From Hallerella sp964587155 (GTDB lineage Bacteria; Fibrobacterota; Fibrobacteria; Fibrobacterales; Fibrobacteraceae), in assembly GCA_964587155.1 (NCBI GenBank), contig CAZPKF010000001.1, forward strand, positions 124,001-188,000: DNA of 64,000 nt, given 5' to 3'. Position numbers and translations under genes: made by a program. How positions within the stretch are numbered: position 1 is the first letter of the stretch; each line of letters opens with the position of its first letter. Below are positions 24,091 to 32,931 of this stretch, piece by piece. Under the pieces are notes generated by a model, which was given only the letters and a program-made list of their open reading frames with translations, was not told the origin of the DNA and made no database searches.

Positions 24091-25926
24091 ATGAATCCCT
24101 ATGCGGAATCCTTCCGTTCGGGTAGGGGATTTGGCAAAGGGCGTCCACTGACGCCGCAAGAAATTGAAATTCTCGAAAAGAACGGAAACCGCGCCGAAGA
24201 CTGGTCTCGGATTACCGTTGATGTTCTCTTTACGCCGGATCGCATTTTCGGGTCTTCTTTTTTTGGAAAAGTTTTCTTGCCCGCTTTTTACGGGACGTTG
24301 TTGATGCCGGGAGATGTTTCTGCGCCGACGGGCATTTATTTCTGTTCCATTTACGATTCCGTTATCGAGAATTCCTTGCTTCACCATGTGAACCTGATGT
24401 CCAATGTTTGGATTTCGCAAGGGGCTGTTGTACAAAACGTGGGATCTTTGGTGGCAAATGGAAAGTCGCATTATCAAATCGCCGCTGAAATTTCTGTGGG
24501 AAACGAAATGGGTGGACGGCGGGTCCGTATTTTTCCGGATATTACGCCGGAACTCGTTCAAATGCAGCTGTTTTCAAAAGTGGATGCGGAAACGGACAAG
24601 GCGTTTGTTTCGCAAATGGAGGATTGGCGCGGAGAAGTTCTCGTTCCGTATGGCGTTGTAGGGAAAAGTGCCATTGTCGCCAATACGAACATCGTCCGTA
24701 ATTCTTGGATTGGAGATTATGTTCGGATTGATGGGTCTGCCAAAATCCGCAATTCGGTCGTTTTGGGAAGTTTAGAAGAACCGACGTATATTTATGATGG
24801 GGTCATTCTTGAAAACAGTTGTGTGCAAGAAGGGGCAAAGCTCCATTCGGCTGCCCTAGTGAAAGATTCCGTGCTGATGCGCCGGACAAAAATCGGAAAC
24901 AAGGCGATAGTCAATTCTTCTATTATCTGCCCTTGTGTAAATATCGATGAAGCGGAAGTGACCCATAGTTTTGTCGGTCCGCTGACACAAATGCACCATC
25001 ATTCCCTGTTAATTGCGGCTCTTTGGCCTGCAGGTCATGGAAATTTGGGATATGGGGCGAATGTTGGTTCTAACCATACCAGCCGAATGCCCGATCAGGA
25101 AATCATGCCGGGACTGGGTATGTTTTTCGGGTTGGGGACAAATGTTAAATTTCCCGCCAATTTTTCGGAGTCCCCGTATTCCGTTCTTTCTACGGGGGTC
25201 ACGACATCACCGCAACGGTTGAAGTTTCCGTTCAGTTTGATCCTTCCGCGCGACCCGAATTTGCACGGCATCGCTTCGGATTTGAACGAACTCCGTCCGG
25301 GATGGAATTATGGGAACAACGCTTATTTCATGGAGCGGAACGCTTACAAGTATGCGGCCCGTGGAAAAGGATTTGTCGCACCGGAATGTTCCCAAATTTT
25401 GAGCGAAAAAAATGCCATTCTGGTTCTAGATGCCTTGCGGCGCTTGCAGGTTTCCCGGATAAAGGAAGTTTATACAGATGAAGACATCGGCGGATTGGGC
25501 AGCAATTACCTCAAAGAATCTTCGCGGCATTTGGCGGATTCTTTTTACAGGAATTTCCTAGAGCGTTATGTTCTCATGCGGATATTCCTTGTTGCCGAAG
25601 AGGACCGTTCTGTTTGCCAAATGGAAGAACACGAAATCCGGAAAGCGTTCCCCGGGGATTTGTTCAAAGAGATTTCCAAAGAAGTAGCTGTCCCTGTTTC
25701 GTTTTCCGATTTAATCAAACGAATGCGAATATCCGAAAAAAATTGGACAGAATCCGTTTTGCACGGCACGGACAGGGATTTCGTCCGCGGACGGAAAATT
25801 TTTGATGATTACGATGCCGCTCATCCTGTTGACCAGGCGTTTCTCAATTGGGAAAAGAACCGGTTCGAAGAAATTGTCCGGCGCTCTGCGGCACTCCTCA
25901 AGGAACTCAAAGGCGACAACGGATGA
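24091..25926 (+). CDS. DUF4954 family protein (left-handed beta-helix type)
   Basis: About 611 residues. The core matches the DUF4954 proteins of Bacteroidota and spirochaetes. An N-terminal block (LTPQEIEILEKNGNRAEDW) is followed by a long hexapeptide-repeat region. Typical turns are NSVVLGSLEEPTYIYDG, ENSCVQEGAKLH and KIGNKAIVNSS. The helix of left-handed type is the one used by acyl- and nucleotidyl-transferases. The sugar or substrate is unknown. A GTG at 24046 is an alternative start adding 15 basic residues; the ATG at 24091 is preferred because GAAGG lies eight bases upstream. The stop overlaps the M48-like gene by four bases (ATGA), so the two are coupled. Confidence 0.82.
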   Translation: MNPYAESFRSGRGFGKGRPLTPQEIEILEKNGNRAEDWSRITVDVLFTPDRIFGSSFFGKVFLPAFYGTLLMPGDVSAPTGIYFCSIYDSVIENSLLHHVNLMSNVWISQGAVVQNVGSLVANGKSHYQIAAEISVGNEMGGRRVRIFPDITPELVQMQLFSKVDAETDKAFVSQMEDWRGEVLVPYGVVGKSAIVANTNIVRNSWIGDYVRIDGSAKIRNSVVLGSLEEPTYIYDGVILENSCVQEGAKLHSAALVKDSVLMRRTKIGNKAIVNSSIICPCVNIDEAEVTHSFVGPLTQMHHHSLLIAALWPAGHGNLGYGANVGSNHTSRMPDQEIMPGLGMFFGLGTNVKFPANFSESPYSVLSTGVTTSPQRLKFPFSLILPRDPNLHGIASDLNELRPGWNYGNNAYFMERNAYKYAARGKGFVAPECSQILSEKNAILVLDALRRLQVSRIKEVYTDEDIGGLGSNYLKESSRHLADSFYRNFLERYVLMRIFLVAEEDRSVCQMEEHEIRKAFPGDLFKEISKEVAVPVSFSDLIKRMRISEKNWTESVLHGTDRDFVRGRKIFDDYDAAHPVDQAFLNWEKNRFEEIVRRSAALLKELKGDNG

Positions 25927-26504
25927 CTGTCGCGGAATGGCTGTTGTTTTCTGCGCTAGCCGTTGAAATTTTGCTTCGGACTGCGGTTGAAATTCGGGAA
26001 GTTCGGATGTCGGGTGGGAAACTTGATCGGTTCGCTTTTTTTCGGATCGTTCCCGTAGTCAATGACGTTTTCCCCGCCGAAGCGCATTCGCCAGAAATTC
26101 CTGCCGGAGCATTTGTCAAGGCGCATGAAAAGGTTCATGCGGAAATGCACCACGGAGCACTTCGCCGTGCGTTTCAGTTGGGATTCGCTTTGTTGTGCGC
26201 GTTGGCGTTGGGAGTCGCCGGAGTTTATCTAAACTTTAATTTGTTTGAACTGTTGCTGCTCTTCCATTTGATATTTTCCGTTTCTCGATTGTTTTTTCAC
26301 GGAATTTGTTTTACAGAAGAATTTGAAGCAGACGCCCTTGCGGCAAAACGCGTGCAACGAGGGGTTGCCATCCGGGCGTTAGAATCGCTCCGGTTGCAGG
26401 AGTTTCCACGAACGAATTTGTTCGCATTTTTGTACAGAACCCATCCCACGGCACAAATGCGCTTAAATCGGATTACAAGAACAGGTAAGAAAATCCGGCG
26501 CTGA
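25923..26504 (+). CDS. M48-like membrane-bound zinc metallopeptidase
   Basis: 193 residues. The zinc motif HEKVH (His68, Glu69, His72) and a downstream glutamate in EEFEADALA (about Glu133) match the M48 pattern, as does the later THPTAQMRLNRI segment. Two hydrophobic stretches (about residues 85-105 and 108-128) lie between the zinc motif and the glutamate, and another at the N-terminus (about 5-20), so it is membrane-embedded. At 193 residues it is shorter than HtpX (about 290), and the substrate is unknown. Family members degrade misfolded membrane proteins or process exported ones. It is coupled to the DUF4954 gene and its 3' end overlaps the opposite outer-membrane protein gene by 32 bases. 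Confidence 0.8.
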   Translation: MTVAEWLLFSALAVEILLRTAVEIREVRMSGGKLDRFAFFRIVPVVNDVFPAEAHSPEIPAGAFVKAHEKVHAEMHHGALRRAFQLGFALLCALALGVAGVYLNFNLFELLLLFHLIFSVSRLFFHGICFTEEFEADALAAKRVQRGVAIRALESLRLQEFPRTNLFAFLYRTHPTAQMRLNRITRTGKKIRR

Positions 26505-27318
26505 GCTGCATGGTAGAAAAGTTGCGTTTGTTGTTGAGCGTCTTGGACTTTTTGACAAAATCGGTGAACGCCCTGTAAAACCTCAAATCGACAGCCATTT
26601 CGCGGGCGATTCGGTATCCAACGCCCAAAGCGATTCCGGCTTCGAGGGTTGCAGGGGAAAGAATATCGCTTCCGCTGTATTTTCCAAATTCATAAGAATC
26701 GCTGGAAGACAGGTTTACGCCCAGTCGCAATCCCGCTTCGGCGTAAAGATTTTCGATAAATTCAGTTCCTTCGGGTAAGTCCATTCGGAAAAGCAGGGGA
26801 ATGTCAATTTCCCAAACGGACAGTTCTCCGGATGTCGTCAACTGTTGGGATGTATATTCAAAGTCATTCGTGCGGTAGGCGATGGAAATTTCCGGGACGA
26901 TGTGAAATCTCTGAGAAAGGTTGATGGACATAATGCCGCCAACGCCAAATGCGAAGCCTGTTTCCCAACCCCAGTCTTCGGAGTTATTGCCGGAAAGCCA
27001 GTTTAGTCCGACGTTTCCACGGATGCCGAATGTGATGGGCGCGCTCCAGTTTTCGAGCCGGGCTTCGGATTCGGCGCGCCGGCGCGCATCTTCTTCACGG
27101 GTGTCTTTTGAAAACTCTTCTTCTTGAATTTGTTCTGCGGAACGGAAATGCGTAATGCCTTCCTCGTCGACGTACGTCCGCGAAACATCGTCGTTTTCAA
27201 AGTCGTCTTCGTCCTCGTCGGATTCAACGTCGAATGTGTTGGAGGCCTGTGCGAAAACCATTGTCGGGGAAATGGTGCCCAAGCAAAGGAAAAGAATCCC
27301 TGATAAGAACTTTTTCAT
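26473..27318 (-). CDS. Outer-membrane beta-barrel protein with acidic N-terminal region
   Basis: 281 residues. A Sec signal peptide (cleavage after VFA, residue 23) precedes an acidic stretch rich in Asp and Glu (about residues 30-90). About residues 95-281 form an OmpW/PorT-like eight-strand barrel: alternating hydrophobic strands with small glycine turns (GNVGLNWLSG, GFAFGVGGIM, GIALGVGYR) and the terminal phenylalanine-rich strand FSYLFL. Its function is unknown. The 3' end overlaps the M48-like gene by 32 bases and it is divergent from leuS across 97 bases. Confidence 0.8.
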   Translation of the reverse strand: MKKFLSGILFLCLGTISPTMVFAQASNTFDVESDEDEDDFENDDVSRTYVDEEGITHFRSAEQIQEEEFSKDTREEDARRRAESEARLENWSAPITFGIRGNVGLNWLSGNNSEDWGWETGFAFGVGGIMSINLSQRFHIVPEISIAYRTNDFEYTSQQLTTSGELSVWEIDIPLLFRMDLPEGTEFIENLYAEAGLRLGVNLSSSDSYEFGKYSGSDILSPATLEAGIALGVGYRIAREMAVDLRFYRAFTDFVKKSKTLNNKRNFSTMQLSAGFSYLFL

Positions 27319-27340
27319 ATCCGATAAGCTAGAAAAGATT

Positions 27341-27367
27341 TTGCAGGGCGGGGGTTTTTGTTAAATT
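27341..27367 (+). promoter_or_regulatory. Candidate promoter of leuS
   Basis: TTGCAG (27341-27346), 15 bases, then TAAATT (27362-27367), 49 bases before the leuS ATG, in the 97-base divergent gap. The spacing is one base short of the HU and tRNA promoters, so it is a tentative call. No T-box leader features are seen in the remaining space. Confidence 0.35.
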
Positions 27368-27415
27368 GAAGTTCGTAAAAATGTGTAAAAAGCGATTAAA
27401 AAATCGGAGCTTATA

Positions 27416-30097
27416 ATGCCCAAATACAATCCGCAAGAAATCGAAACCAAGTGGCAATCCTATTGGGATGCGCACAAAACATTCAAAACAGTCACGGACG
27501 CATCGAAGCCAAAGTACTACTGCCTGGATATGTTTCCCTATCCGTCTGGAGCGGGGCTCCATGTGGGTCATCCGGAAGGTTATACGGCAACGGATATCGT
27601 TTGCCGCTATAAACGCGCCCGGGGATTCAATGTGTTGCATCCGATGGGGTGGGACGCTTTTGGCCTCCCTGCAGAACAATATGCGATTCAAACGGGAACG
27701 CACCCGGCGGTCACCACTCAAAAAAATTGCGACAACTTCCGTCGTCAGATAAAAAGGCTTGGCCTTTCTTACGATTGGGATCGCGAAATTAACACGACAG
27801 ATCCGAAGTATTACAAATGGACTCAGTGGATTTTTGTCCGGCTGTACAACACGTGGTTCGACGAAGTTCAGCAAAAGGGCCGTCCTATTTCGGAATTGCC
27901 GATTCCTGCCGAAGTCGAAGCGCGTGGCAAAGAGGCTGTCCGTGAATATAAAGATTCCAAACGCCTTGCGTATTACGCCGATGCCCAGGTTTGGTGGTGC
28001 AAGCACTGCAAGATTGTCTGTGCAAACGAAGAAGTTCTCGCCGACGGTTCGCATGAAAAATGTGGAAAAAAAGAAGTGGAGCGCCGCAATCTGAAACAGT
28101 GGCTGATGCGTATTCCGCTTTACGCCGAACGCCTTTTGAATGGCCTTGACAAGCTGGATTGGCCGCAGGGCGTCAAGGACATGCAAAAAAACTGGATAGG
28201 CAAGAGCCGTGGAGCCGAAGTGGACTTTGTCGTGGCAGACAAAGACGGGAATCCGACAGACAAAAAGCTTCGCGTTTACACGACGCGTTGTGATACGCTG
28301 TTCGGGGCAACGTACATGGTCATCGCTCCAGAGCACGAAATGGTTGAAGAACTCACGACTCCGGAAAATAAAGAAGCGGTCTCGGCGTATGTGCATGCGG
28401 CAGCGCTGAAAAGCGACATGGATCGTACGGAACTAGCCAAAGAAAAAACGGGCGTTTTCTCGGGCTCGTATGCGTTGAACCCGCTGACCGGGAAAAAAAT
28501 TCCAATTTGGATTGCGGATTATGTTCTCACGGGATATGGCACGGGGGCCATTATGGCTGTCCCGGCGCATGATACGCGTGATTTTGAATTCGCCCAAAAA
28601 TTTGGGCTGCCCATTGTGTGCATTATGGAACCCGATGCAACGTGCCCGGCAGACACAAAAGAACAGGTTCTTGCCGGTGAAGCCTGCTGGCCTGCAGATG
28701 GTAAATACATTCACAGTTCCAATGAAACGCTTTCTTTGAACGGCCTTTCCAAAAAGGAAGGCATCGCAAAAATGGTGGCGTGGATTGAATCGAATGGAAT
28801 CGGTAAAGCGACTGTCAATTACAAAATTCGCGATTGGCTGTTCAGCCGTCAGCGTTACTGGGGAGAACCGTTCCCGATTATTCATTGGGAAGATGGGGAA
28901 ATTTCCACGTTGGAAGACAAGGATTTGCCGGTTCTTTTGCCCGAAGTCAAGGATTTTAGACCGGGAGACGGTGGACAATCGCCGCTTGCCGGCGCTTCGG
29001 AATGGCTGAACGTAGTCGACAAAAATGGACGCAAGGGAACTCGTGAAACGAATACGATGCCGCAGTGGGCGGGATCTTGCTGGTATTACTTGCGTTACAT
29101 TGATCCGCATAACGAAAGCGCTTTCGTTGACAGCGAACAGGAAAAATACTGGATGCCCGTGGACCTTTATGTCGGCGGCGCAGAACATGCTGTGCTGCAC
29201 CTGCTTTACAGCCGTTTTTGGCATAAAGTCCTGTTTGACTTGGGATTGGTGTCGTCCGATGAACCGTTCCACCGTCTTTACAATCAGGGGATGATTCTCG
29301 CTTATGCGTATGAAGATGCGGCGGGTTCCAAGGTCCCTGTTGACCAGGTTGAACAGAAAGATGGCAAATTCTATGAAAAGGACACGGGCAAGGAATTGCG
29401 TCAAATTGTCGCCAAAATGAGCAAATCGCTAAAGAACGTGGTGAATCCAGACGATGTCGTACAAAAGTATGGCGCAGATTCTCTTCGTTTGTACGAAATG
29501 TTCATGGGACCTCTTGATGCGGTAAAACCGTGGCAAACTCAAGGCATTGAAGGGATGTTCCGATTCCTTTCGCGGGCGCACCGTGCAGTTATCGGCGAAG
29601 GGGAACTTCCGGAATATGTTGATGAAATGCCGGAATCCCTTTTGAAAGTGACGCATCAAAGCATTATCAAAGTGACAGATGCGATTGAAAAAATGAGTTT
29701 CAACACGGCGATAAGCCAATTGATGATTTTCTGCAACGAACTGACGAAATCGGAGACGCGTCCGCGGGAAGCGTGTGAAATCTTTGCACGGCTTCTTCAA
29801 CCATTCGCTCCGCATTTGGCTGAAGAAATGTGGGAATCCCTTGGTCATGAAGGAGGGCTTTCTTATGTTGCATGGCCAGAAGCGGATGCCTCCAAGGCGG
29901 CAGAAAATACGGCAGAAGTCGTCTTCCAAGTCAACGGGAAGGTGCGTGCGAAAGCCGTTGTAGCCAAATCGTTGGACAAGACTGCGCTAGAAAAGCTAGC
30001 CATGGAAAACGACAGAATGAAGGAATTCATGAAGGGCAAAACCGTAGTGAAATCCATCGTGGTTCCCGGAAAACTGGTGAATGTCGTGGTGAAGTAA
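27416..30097 (+). CDS. leuS: Leucyl-tRNA synthetase
   Basis: 893 residues. Class I enzyme that charges tRNA-Leu with leucine. Signature HVGH lies in GAGLHVGHPEGY (residues 49-52) and KMSKS in VAKMSKSLKNVV. The CP1 editing domain carries the conserved TTRCDTLFG. A zinc-binding module with CKHCKIVC and HEKCGKK precedes it. The C-terminal anticodon-binding part ends VKSIVVPGKLVNVVVK. The length is at the upper end for bacteria (usual 800-880). GGAG lies before the ATG. Transcription ends at the strong terminator 40 bases on. Confidence 0.97.
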   Translation: MPKYNPQEIETKWQSYWDAHKTFKTVTDASKPKYYCLDMFPYPSGAGLHVGHPEGYTATDIVCRYKRARGFNVLHPMGWDAFGLPAEQYAIQTGTHPAVTTQKNCDNFRRQIKRLGLSYDWDREINTTDPKYYKWTQWIFVRLYNTWFDEVQQKGRPISELPIPAEVEARGKEAVREYKDSKRLAYYADAQVWWCKHCKIVCANEEVLADGSHEKCGKKEVERRNLKQWLMRIPLYAERLLNGLDKLDWPQGVKDMQKNWIGKSRGAEVDFVVADKDGNPTDKKLRVYTTRCDTLFGATYMVIAPEHEMVEELTTPENKEAVSAYVHAAALKSDMDRTELAKEKTGVFSGSYALNPLTGKKIPIWIADYVLTGYGTGAIMAVPAHDTRDFEFAQKFGLPIVCIMEPDATCPADTKEQVLAGEACWPADGKYIHSSNETLSLNGLSKKEGIAKMVAWIESNGIGKATVNYKIRDWLFSRQRYWGEPFPIIHWEDGEISTLEDKDLPVLLPEVKDFRPGDGGQSPLAGASEWLNVVDKNGRKGTRETNTMPQWAGSCWYYLRYIDPHNESAFVDSEQEKYWMPVDLYVGGAEHAVLHLLYSRFWHKVLFDLGLVSSDEPFHRLYNQGMILAYAYEDAAGSKVPVDQVEQKDGKFYEKDTGKELRQIVAKMSKSLKNVVNPDDVVQKYGADSLRLYEMFMGPLDAVKPWQTQGIEGMFRFLSRAHRAVIGEGELPEYVDEMPESLLKVTHQSIIKVTDAIEKMSFNTAISQLMIFCNELTKSETRPREACEIFARLLQPFAPHLAEEMWESLGHEGGLSYVAWPEADASKAAENTAEVVFQVNGKVRAKAVVAKSLDKTALEKLAMENDRMKEFMKGKTVVKSIVVPGKLVNVVVK

Positions 30098-30138
30098 AAT
30101 TGTTGCCGCTAGACTTTTGAATGGCGGAATGAATTCAG

Positions 30139-30177
30139 AAAAACGCCCCGGAACTTAACGTACCGGGGCGCTTTTTG
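30139..30177. terminator. Intrinsic terminator after leuS
   Basis: Stem CGCCCCGG (30144-30151) pairs with CCGGGGCG (30163-30170) around an 11-base loop; five T residues follow and five A residues precede it, so it can work in both directions. It lies 41 bases after the leuS stop. Confidence 0.9.
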
Positions 30178-30288
30178 TAGAACAGAAATATCTGAATTTT
30201 AAACATTGGAGGGAAAGCGGGAAAGGGACACGTCTCGCTTTTGCGGGTAAAAGTTTTGGAAGTTCAAAAAGTTGTTGTGGCAAATGAA

Positions 30289-30324
30289 AAATATCGCGAG
30301 ATATTTCAAATCTTTCTATTTTAA
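30289..30324 (+). promoter_or_regulatory. Inverted repeat and -10-like box upstream of glgE
   Basis: AAATATC, GCGA, GATATTT (30289-30306) is a perfect 7-base inverted repeat with a GNRA-type loop. Ten bases further lies TATTTTAA (30317-30324), a -10-like box. The repeat would cover the -35 position, so it could be an operator for a repressor of glgE; a transcribed hairpin is less likely because it lies upstream of the box. Both are inferences. Confidence 0.4.
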
Positions 30325-30382
30325 TCGGCATTGGGCGTGGTAAAAGATTTGAAAACCATCAAATAATTGGAAAACAGAACTT

Positions 30383-32116
30383 ATGGCAGAAATTCCTTCG
30401 AAAAAAGACAACCTCGTGATTGAGAACATCCAGCCGTCTGTTGATGCGGGTCGTTTCGCCATCAAACGGGAGCCCGGCGATATCGTGAAAATCACGGCGG
30501 ACATTTTCCGCCACAGTCACGAAAAGTATGATGCGGCGATTTTTTACAAAATGCGAAAAGAAAAGCGTTTCCGCAAAGCGCCCATGCATTTTGTCGATAA
30601 CGACATGTGGGAAGGAGAATTTGTCGTCAACAGTATAGGTTATTACGATTATAAAATTGTCGCATGGACGTTAGAACCGAAAGATGTTCCTACAGAAAGT
30701 CCGTTGTTTGAGCTCCGCGTGGATCCTGTTTACGCTCGGACTGGAACGTGGTATGAAATGTGGCCCAAAAGCCAGGGGAAAGACGCAACGAAAAGTGCGA
30801 CATTCAAGGATTGTGAAGCGCAACTGGATTATATCCGCGACATGGGATTCGATACGGTTTATTTGGTTCCGATTCATCCGATTGGCATCACGAACCGCAA
30901 AGGAGCGAACAATGCGCTCCATGCCAAAACGGATAAAAAGGGAAAACCGCTAGAACCGGGCTGCCCTTATGCGGTGGGGAATCAATTCGGAGGACATTTT
31001 GCCGTAGACCCTGAATTGGGCACCATGAAGGATTTCGAACGTTTTGCCAAGACGGCTCGTTCAAAAGGGTTGCGGCTTGCGCTAGACATTGCGCTCAACT
31101 GTTCGCCGGATCATCCCTATGCGAAAAAACACCCGGAATGGTTTTACCACGAACCGGATGGTACCATTAAATTTGCGGAAAATCCCCCCAAGAAGTACGA
31201 AGACATTTATCCGTTCGATTATTACAACAAAAACTACAAGGCTCTTTGGAAAGAAATCCGCGACATCATTTTGTTTTGGGCAGACAAGGGAATTGAAATT
31301 TTCCGCATCGACAATCCGCACACGAAACCGTTCCCGTTTTGGGAATGGCTCGTTCGGGAAATCAAGGAAGAACGTCCGGAACTGGTCTTTTTGGCCGAAG
31401 CGTTTACCCGCCCTAAAATGATGCACCGTTTGGCGAAAGAAGGCTTTGACATGAGCTACACGTATTTCGCCTGGCGTGAAGAACGGTGGGAATTTGAACA
31501 GTATTTCAAGGAACTCACACAAAGCGGTGCGAAGGAATACATGCGCGGCATTTTGTTCCCGACGACTCCGGATATTTTCCCGAAATATTTGGCGAATCAG
31601 GGACCTGCACAATTTAAACAGCGGTATTTTTTGGCGGGAACGCTTTCAAGTCTTACGGGAATGTACAACGGGTTTGAACTTTGCGAAAATATTCCGTCGC
31701 CAGTCAAAGAAGAACTTTTGGACAGTGAAAAGTATCAGTACAAAGTGCACGATTGGAATTCCCCGGTGAATATCCGGGATTTTGTCCGCCGTGTAAACGA
31801 AGCGAAACTGAATCATGCCGCGTTGCAGGAGTACGACAACTTGGAATTCCACGATGCGGACAATTCCAATTTGATGGTTTATTCCAAAAAGAAGGGCGAA
31901 GACGTTATCCTTTGCGTTGCCAACATGGACATGCATTCTGCGCAAGAAGGTACGATTTCGCTGAATATGGCGAAGCTCGGACTTTCTGACGATGCGTTCT
32001 TCTTTGTCAAAGATTTGATTACGGACGAATCTTACGTTTGGCGTGGTGCGCACAATTTTGTCCGTTTGGATCCGGATAAGGCTCCGGGACATTTGCTTGT
32101 CGTCAAAAAACTGTGA
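30383..32116 (+). CDS. glgE: GH13 maltosyltransferase GlgE
   Basis: 577 residues. GlgE (family GH13 subfamily 3) transfers maltosyl units from alpha-maltose-1-phosphate onto glucans, building glycogen-like polymer. The barrel motifs are all present: ALDIALNCSPDHP, EIFRIDNPHTKPF with the nucleophile Asp, and FLAEAFTRPK with the acid Glu. GlgE-specific stretches NRKGANNAL, ENPPKKYEDIYP and SYTYFAWR also occur. At 577 residues it is shorter than Streptomyces or mycobacterial GlgE (660-700), mainly because the N-terminal domains are compact. No glgB, treS, pep2 or glgM lies nearby. Fibrobacter is known to store glycogen and to release maltodextrin phosphates, which fits. Confidence 0.93.
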   Translation: MAEIPSKKDNLVIENIQPSVDAGRFAIKREPGDIVKITADIFRHSHEKYDAAIFYKMRKEKRFRKAPMHFVDNDMWEGEFVVNSIGYYDYKIVAWTLEPKDVPTESPLFELRVDPVYARTGTWYEMWPKSQGKDATKSATFKDCEAQLDYIRDMGFDTVYLVPIHPIGITNRKGANNALHAKTDKKGKPLEPGCPYAVGNQFGGHFAVDPELGTMKDFERFAKTARSKGLRLALDIALNCSPDHPYAKKHPEWFYHEPDGTIKFAENPPKKYEDIYPFDYYNKNYKALWKEIRDIILFWADKGIEIFRIDNPHTKPFPFWEWLVREIKEERPELVFLAEAFTRPKMMHRLAKEGFDMSYTYFAWREERWEFEQYFKELTQSGAKEYMRGILFPTTPDIFPKYLANQGPAQFKQRYFLAGTLSSLTGMYNGFELCENIPSPVKEELLDSEKYQYKVHDWNSPVNIRDFVRRVNEAKLNHAALQEYDNLEFHDADNSNLMVYSKKKGEDVILCVANMDMHSAQEGTISLNMAKLGLSDDAFFFVKDLITDESYVWRGAHNFVRLDPDKAPGHLLVVKKL

Positions 32117-32166
32117 TCTGAAAATGCAACCGGAATGATCGGACGTTCATCTAAATAGTGATTTTC

Positions 32167-32931
32167 ATGAACGATCCGATTCTTTCGATTCAGCATCTTC
32201 GCCGCGATTTTAAAATGGGCGACGAAACGGTTCACGCATTGCGTGGCGTGAGTTTTTGTGTTCATTCTGGTGAATTTTTGACCATCATGGGAACCAGTGG
32301 TTCGGGCAAAAGTACGATGCTCAATATTTTGGGCTGTATGGACAAGCCGACTTCCGGGGAATATATTCTAGACGGCTTGCATGTAGAAACTCTCAAGCCC
32401 GACGCTCTGGCTAGCATCCGGAGTCACAAGCTGGGATTTGTATTTCAGAGTTATAACCTCTTGGCGCGGACTTCTGCCATAGAAAATGTGGAACTTCCGC
32501 TCCTTTACAATTCAAAAATCCCGGCAGCCGAGCGGCGCGACCGCGCCTTTGATGCGTTAAAACGCGTTGGTCTGGAACAGCGTATGAATCATTTGCCGAA
32601 CCAACTTTCGGGAGGTCAGCAGCAACGCGTCGCCATTGCGCGGGCATTGGTGAACGATCCCGTTATTATTCTAGCCGATGAAGCGACAGGAAATCTGGAT
32701 ACGCGCACAAGCTATGAAATAATGGAAATTTTTCAGGATTTGAATTCGCGGGGGAAGACAATTGTCTTTGTGACGCATGAACCGGATATAGCGACTTTTA
32801 GCAGCCGCACAATTGTTTTGCGAGATGGTTTGGTGAAACGGGATTTCAAAAATGAATCCGTTCAAAGTGCGAAGGCAGCCTTTGAAGCGTTGCCGCCCTC
32901 AGAGACTTTTGATGGCGAGGACGCACCATGA
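32167..32931 (+). CDS. MacB/LolD-type ABC transporter ATP-binding protein
   Basis: 254 residues. Walker A GTSGSGKST, the MacB-family stretch MLNILGCMDKPTSG, the signature LSGGQQQRVAIARAL and Walker B VIILADEATGNLD are all intact; the H-loop is VTHE. This ATPase powers an FtsX-type permease rather than a classical transporter, driving mechanical transfer across the periplasm (efflux or lipoprotein release). The start at 32167 is chosen because the ATG begins the conserved part (DPILSIQHLRRDF); a GTG nine bases upstream is possible. It overlaps its permease gene by four bases (ATGA). No HlyD or TolC partner is next to it. Confidence 0.93.
   Translation: MNDPILSIQHLRRDFKMGDETVHALRGVSFCVHSGEFLTIMGTSGSGKSTMLNILGCMDKPTSGEYILDGLHVETLKPDALASIRSHKLGFVFQSYNLLARTSAIENVELPLLYNSKIPAAERRDRAFDALKRVGLEQRMNHLPNQLSGGQQQRVAIARALVNDPVIILADEATGNLDTRTSYEIMEIFQDLNSRGKTIVFVTHEPDIATFSSRTIVLRDGLVKRDFKNESVQSAKAAFEALPPSETFDGEDAP

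Noticed and set aside
27319..27415. T-box leader before leuS
   Set aside because: The 97-base gap is too short, and no T-box sequence or antiterminator stem is seen.
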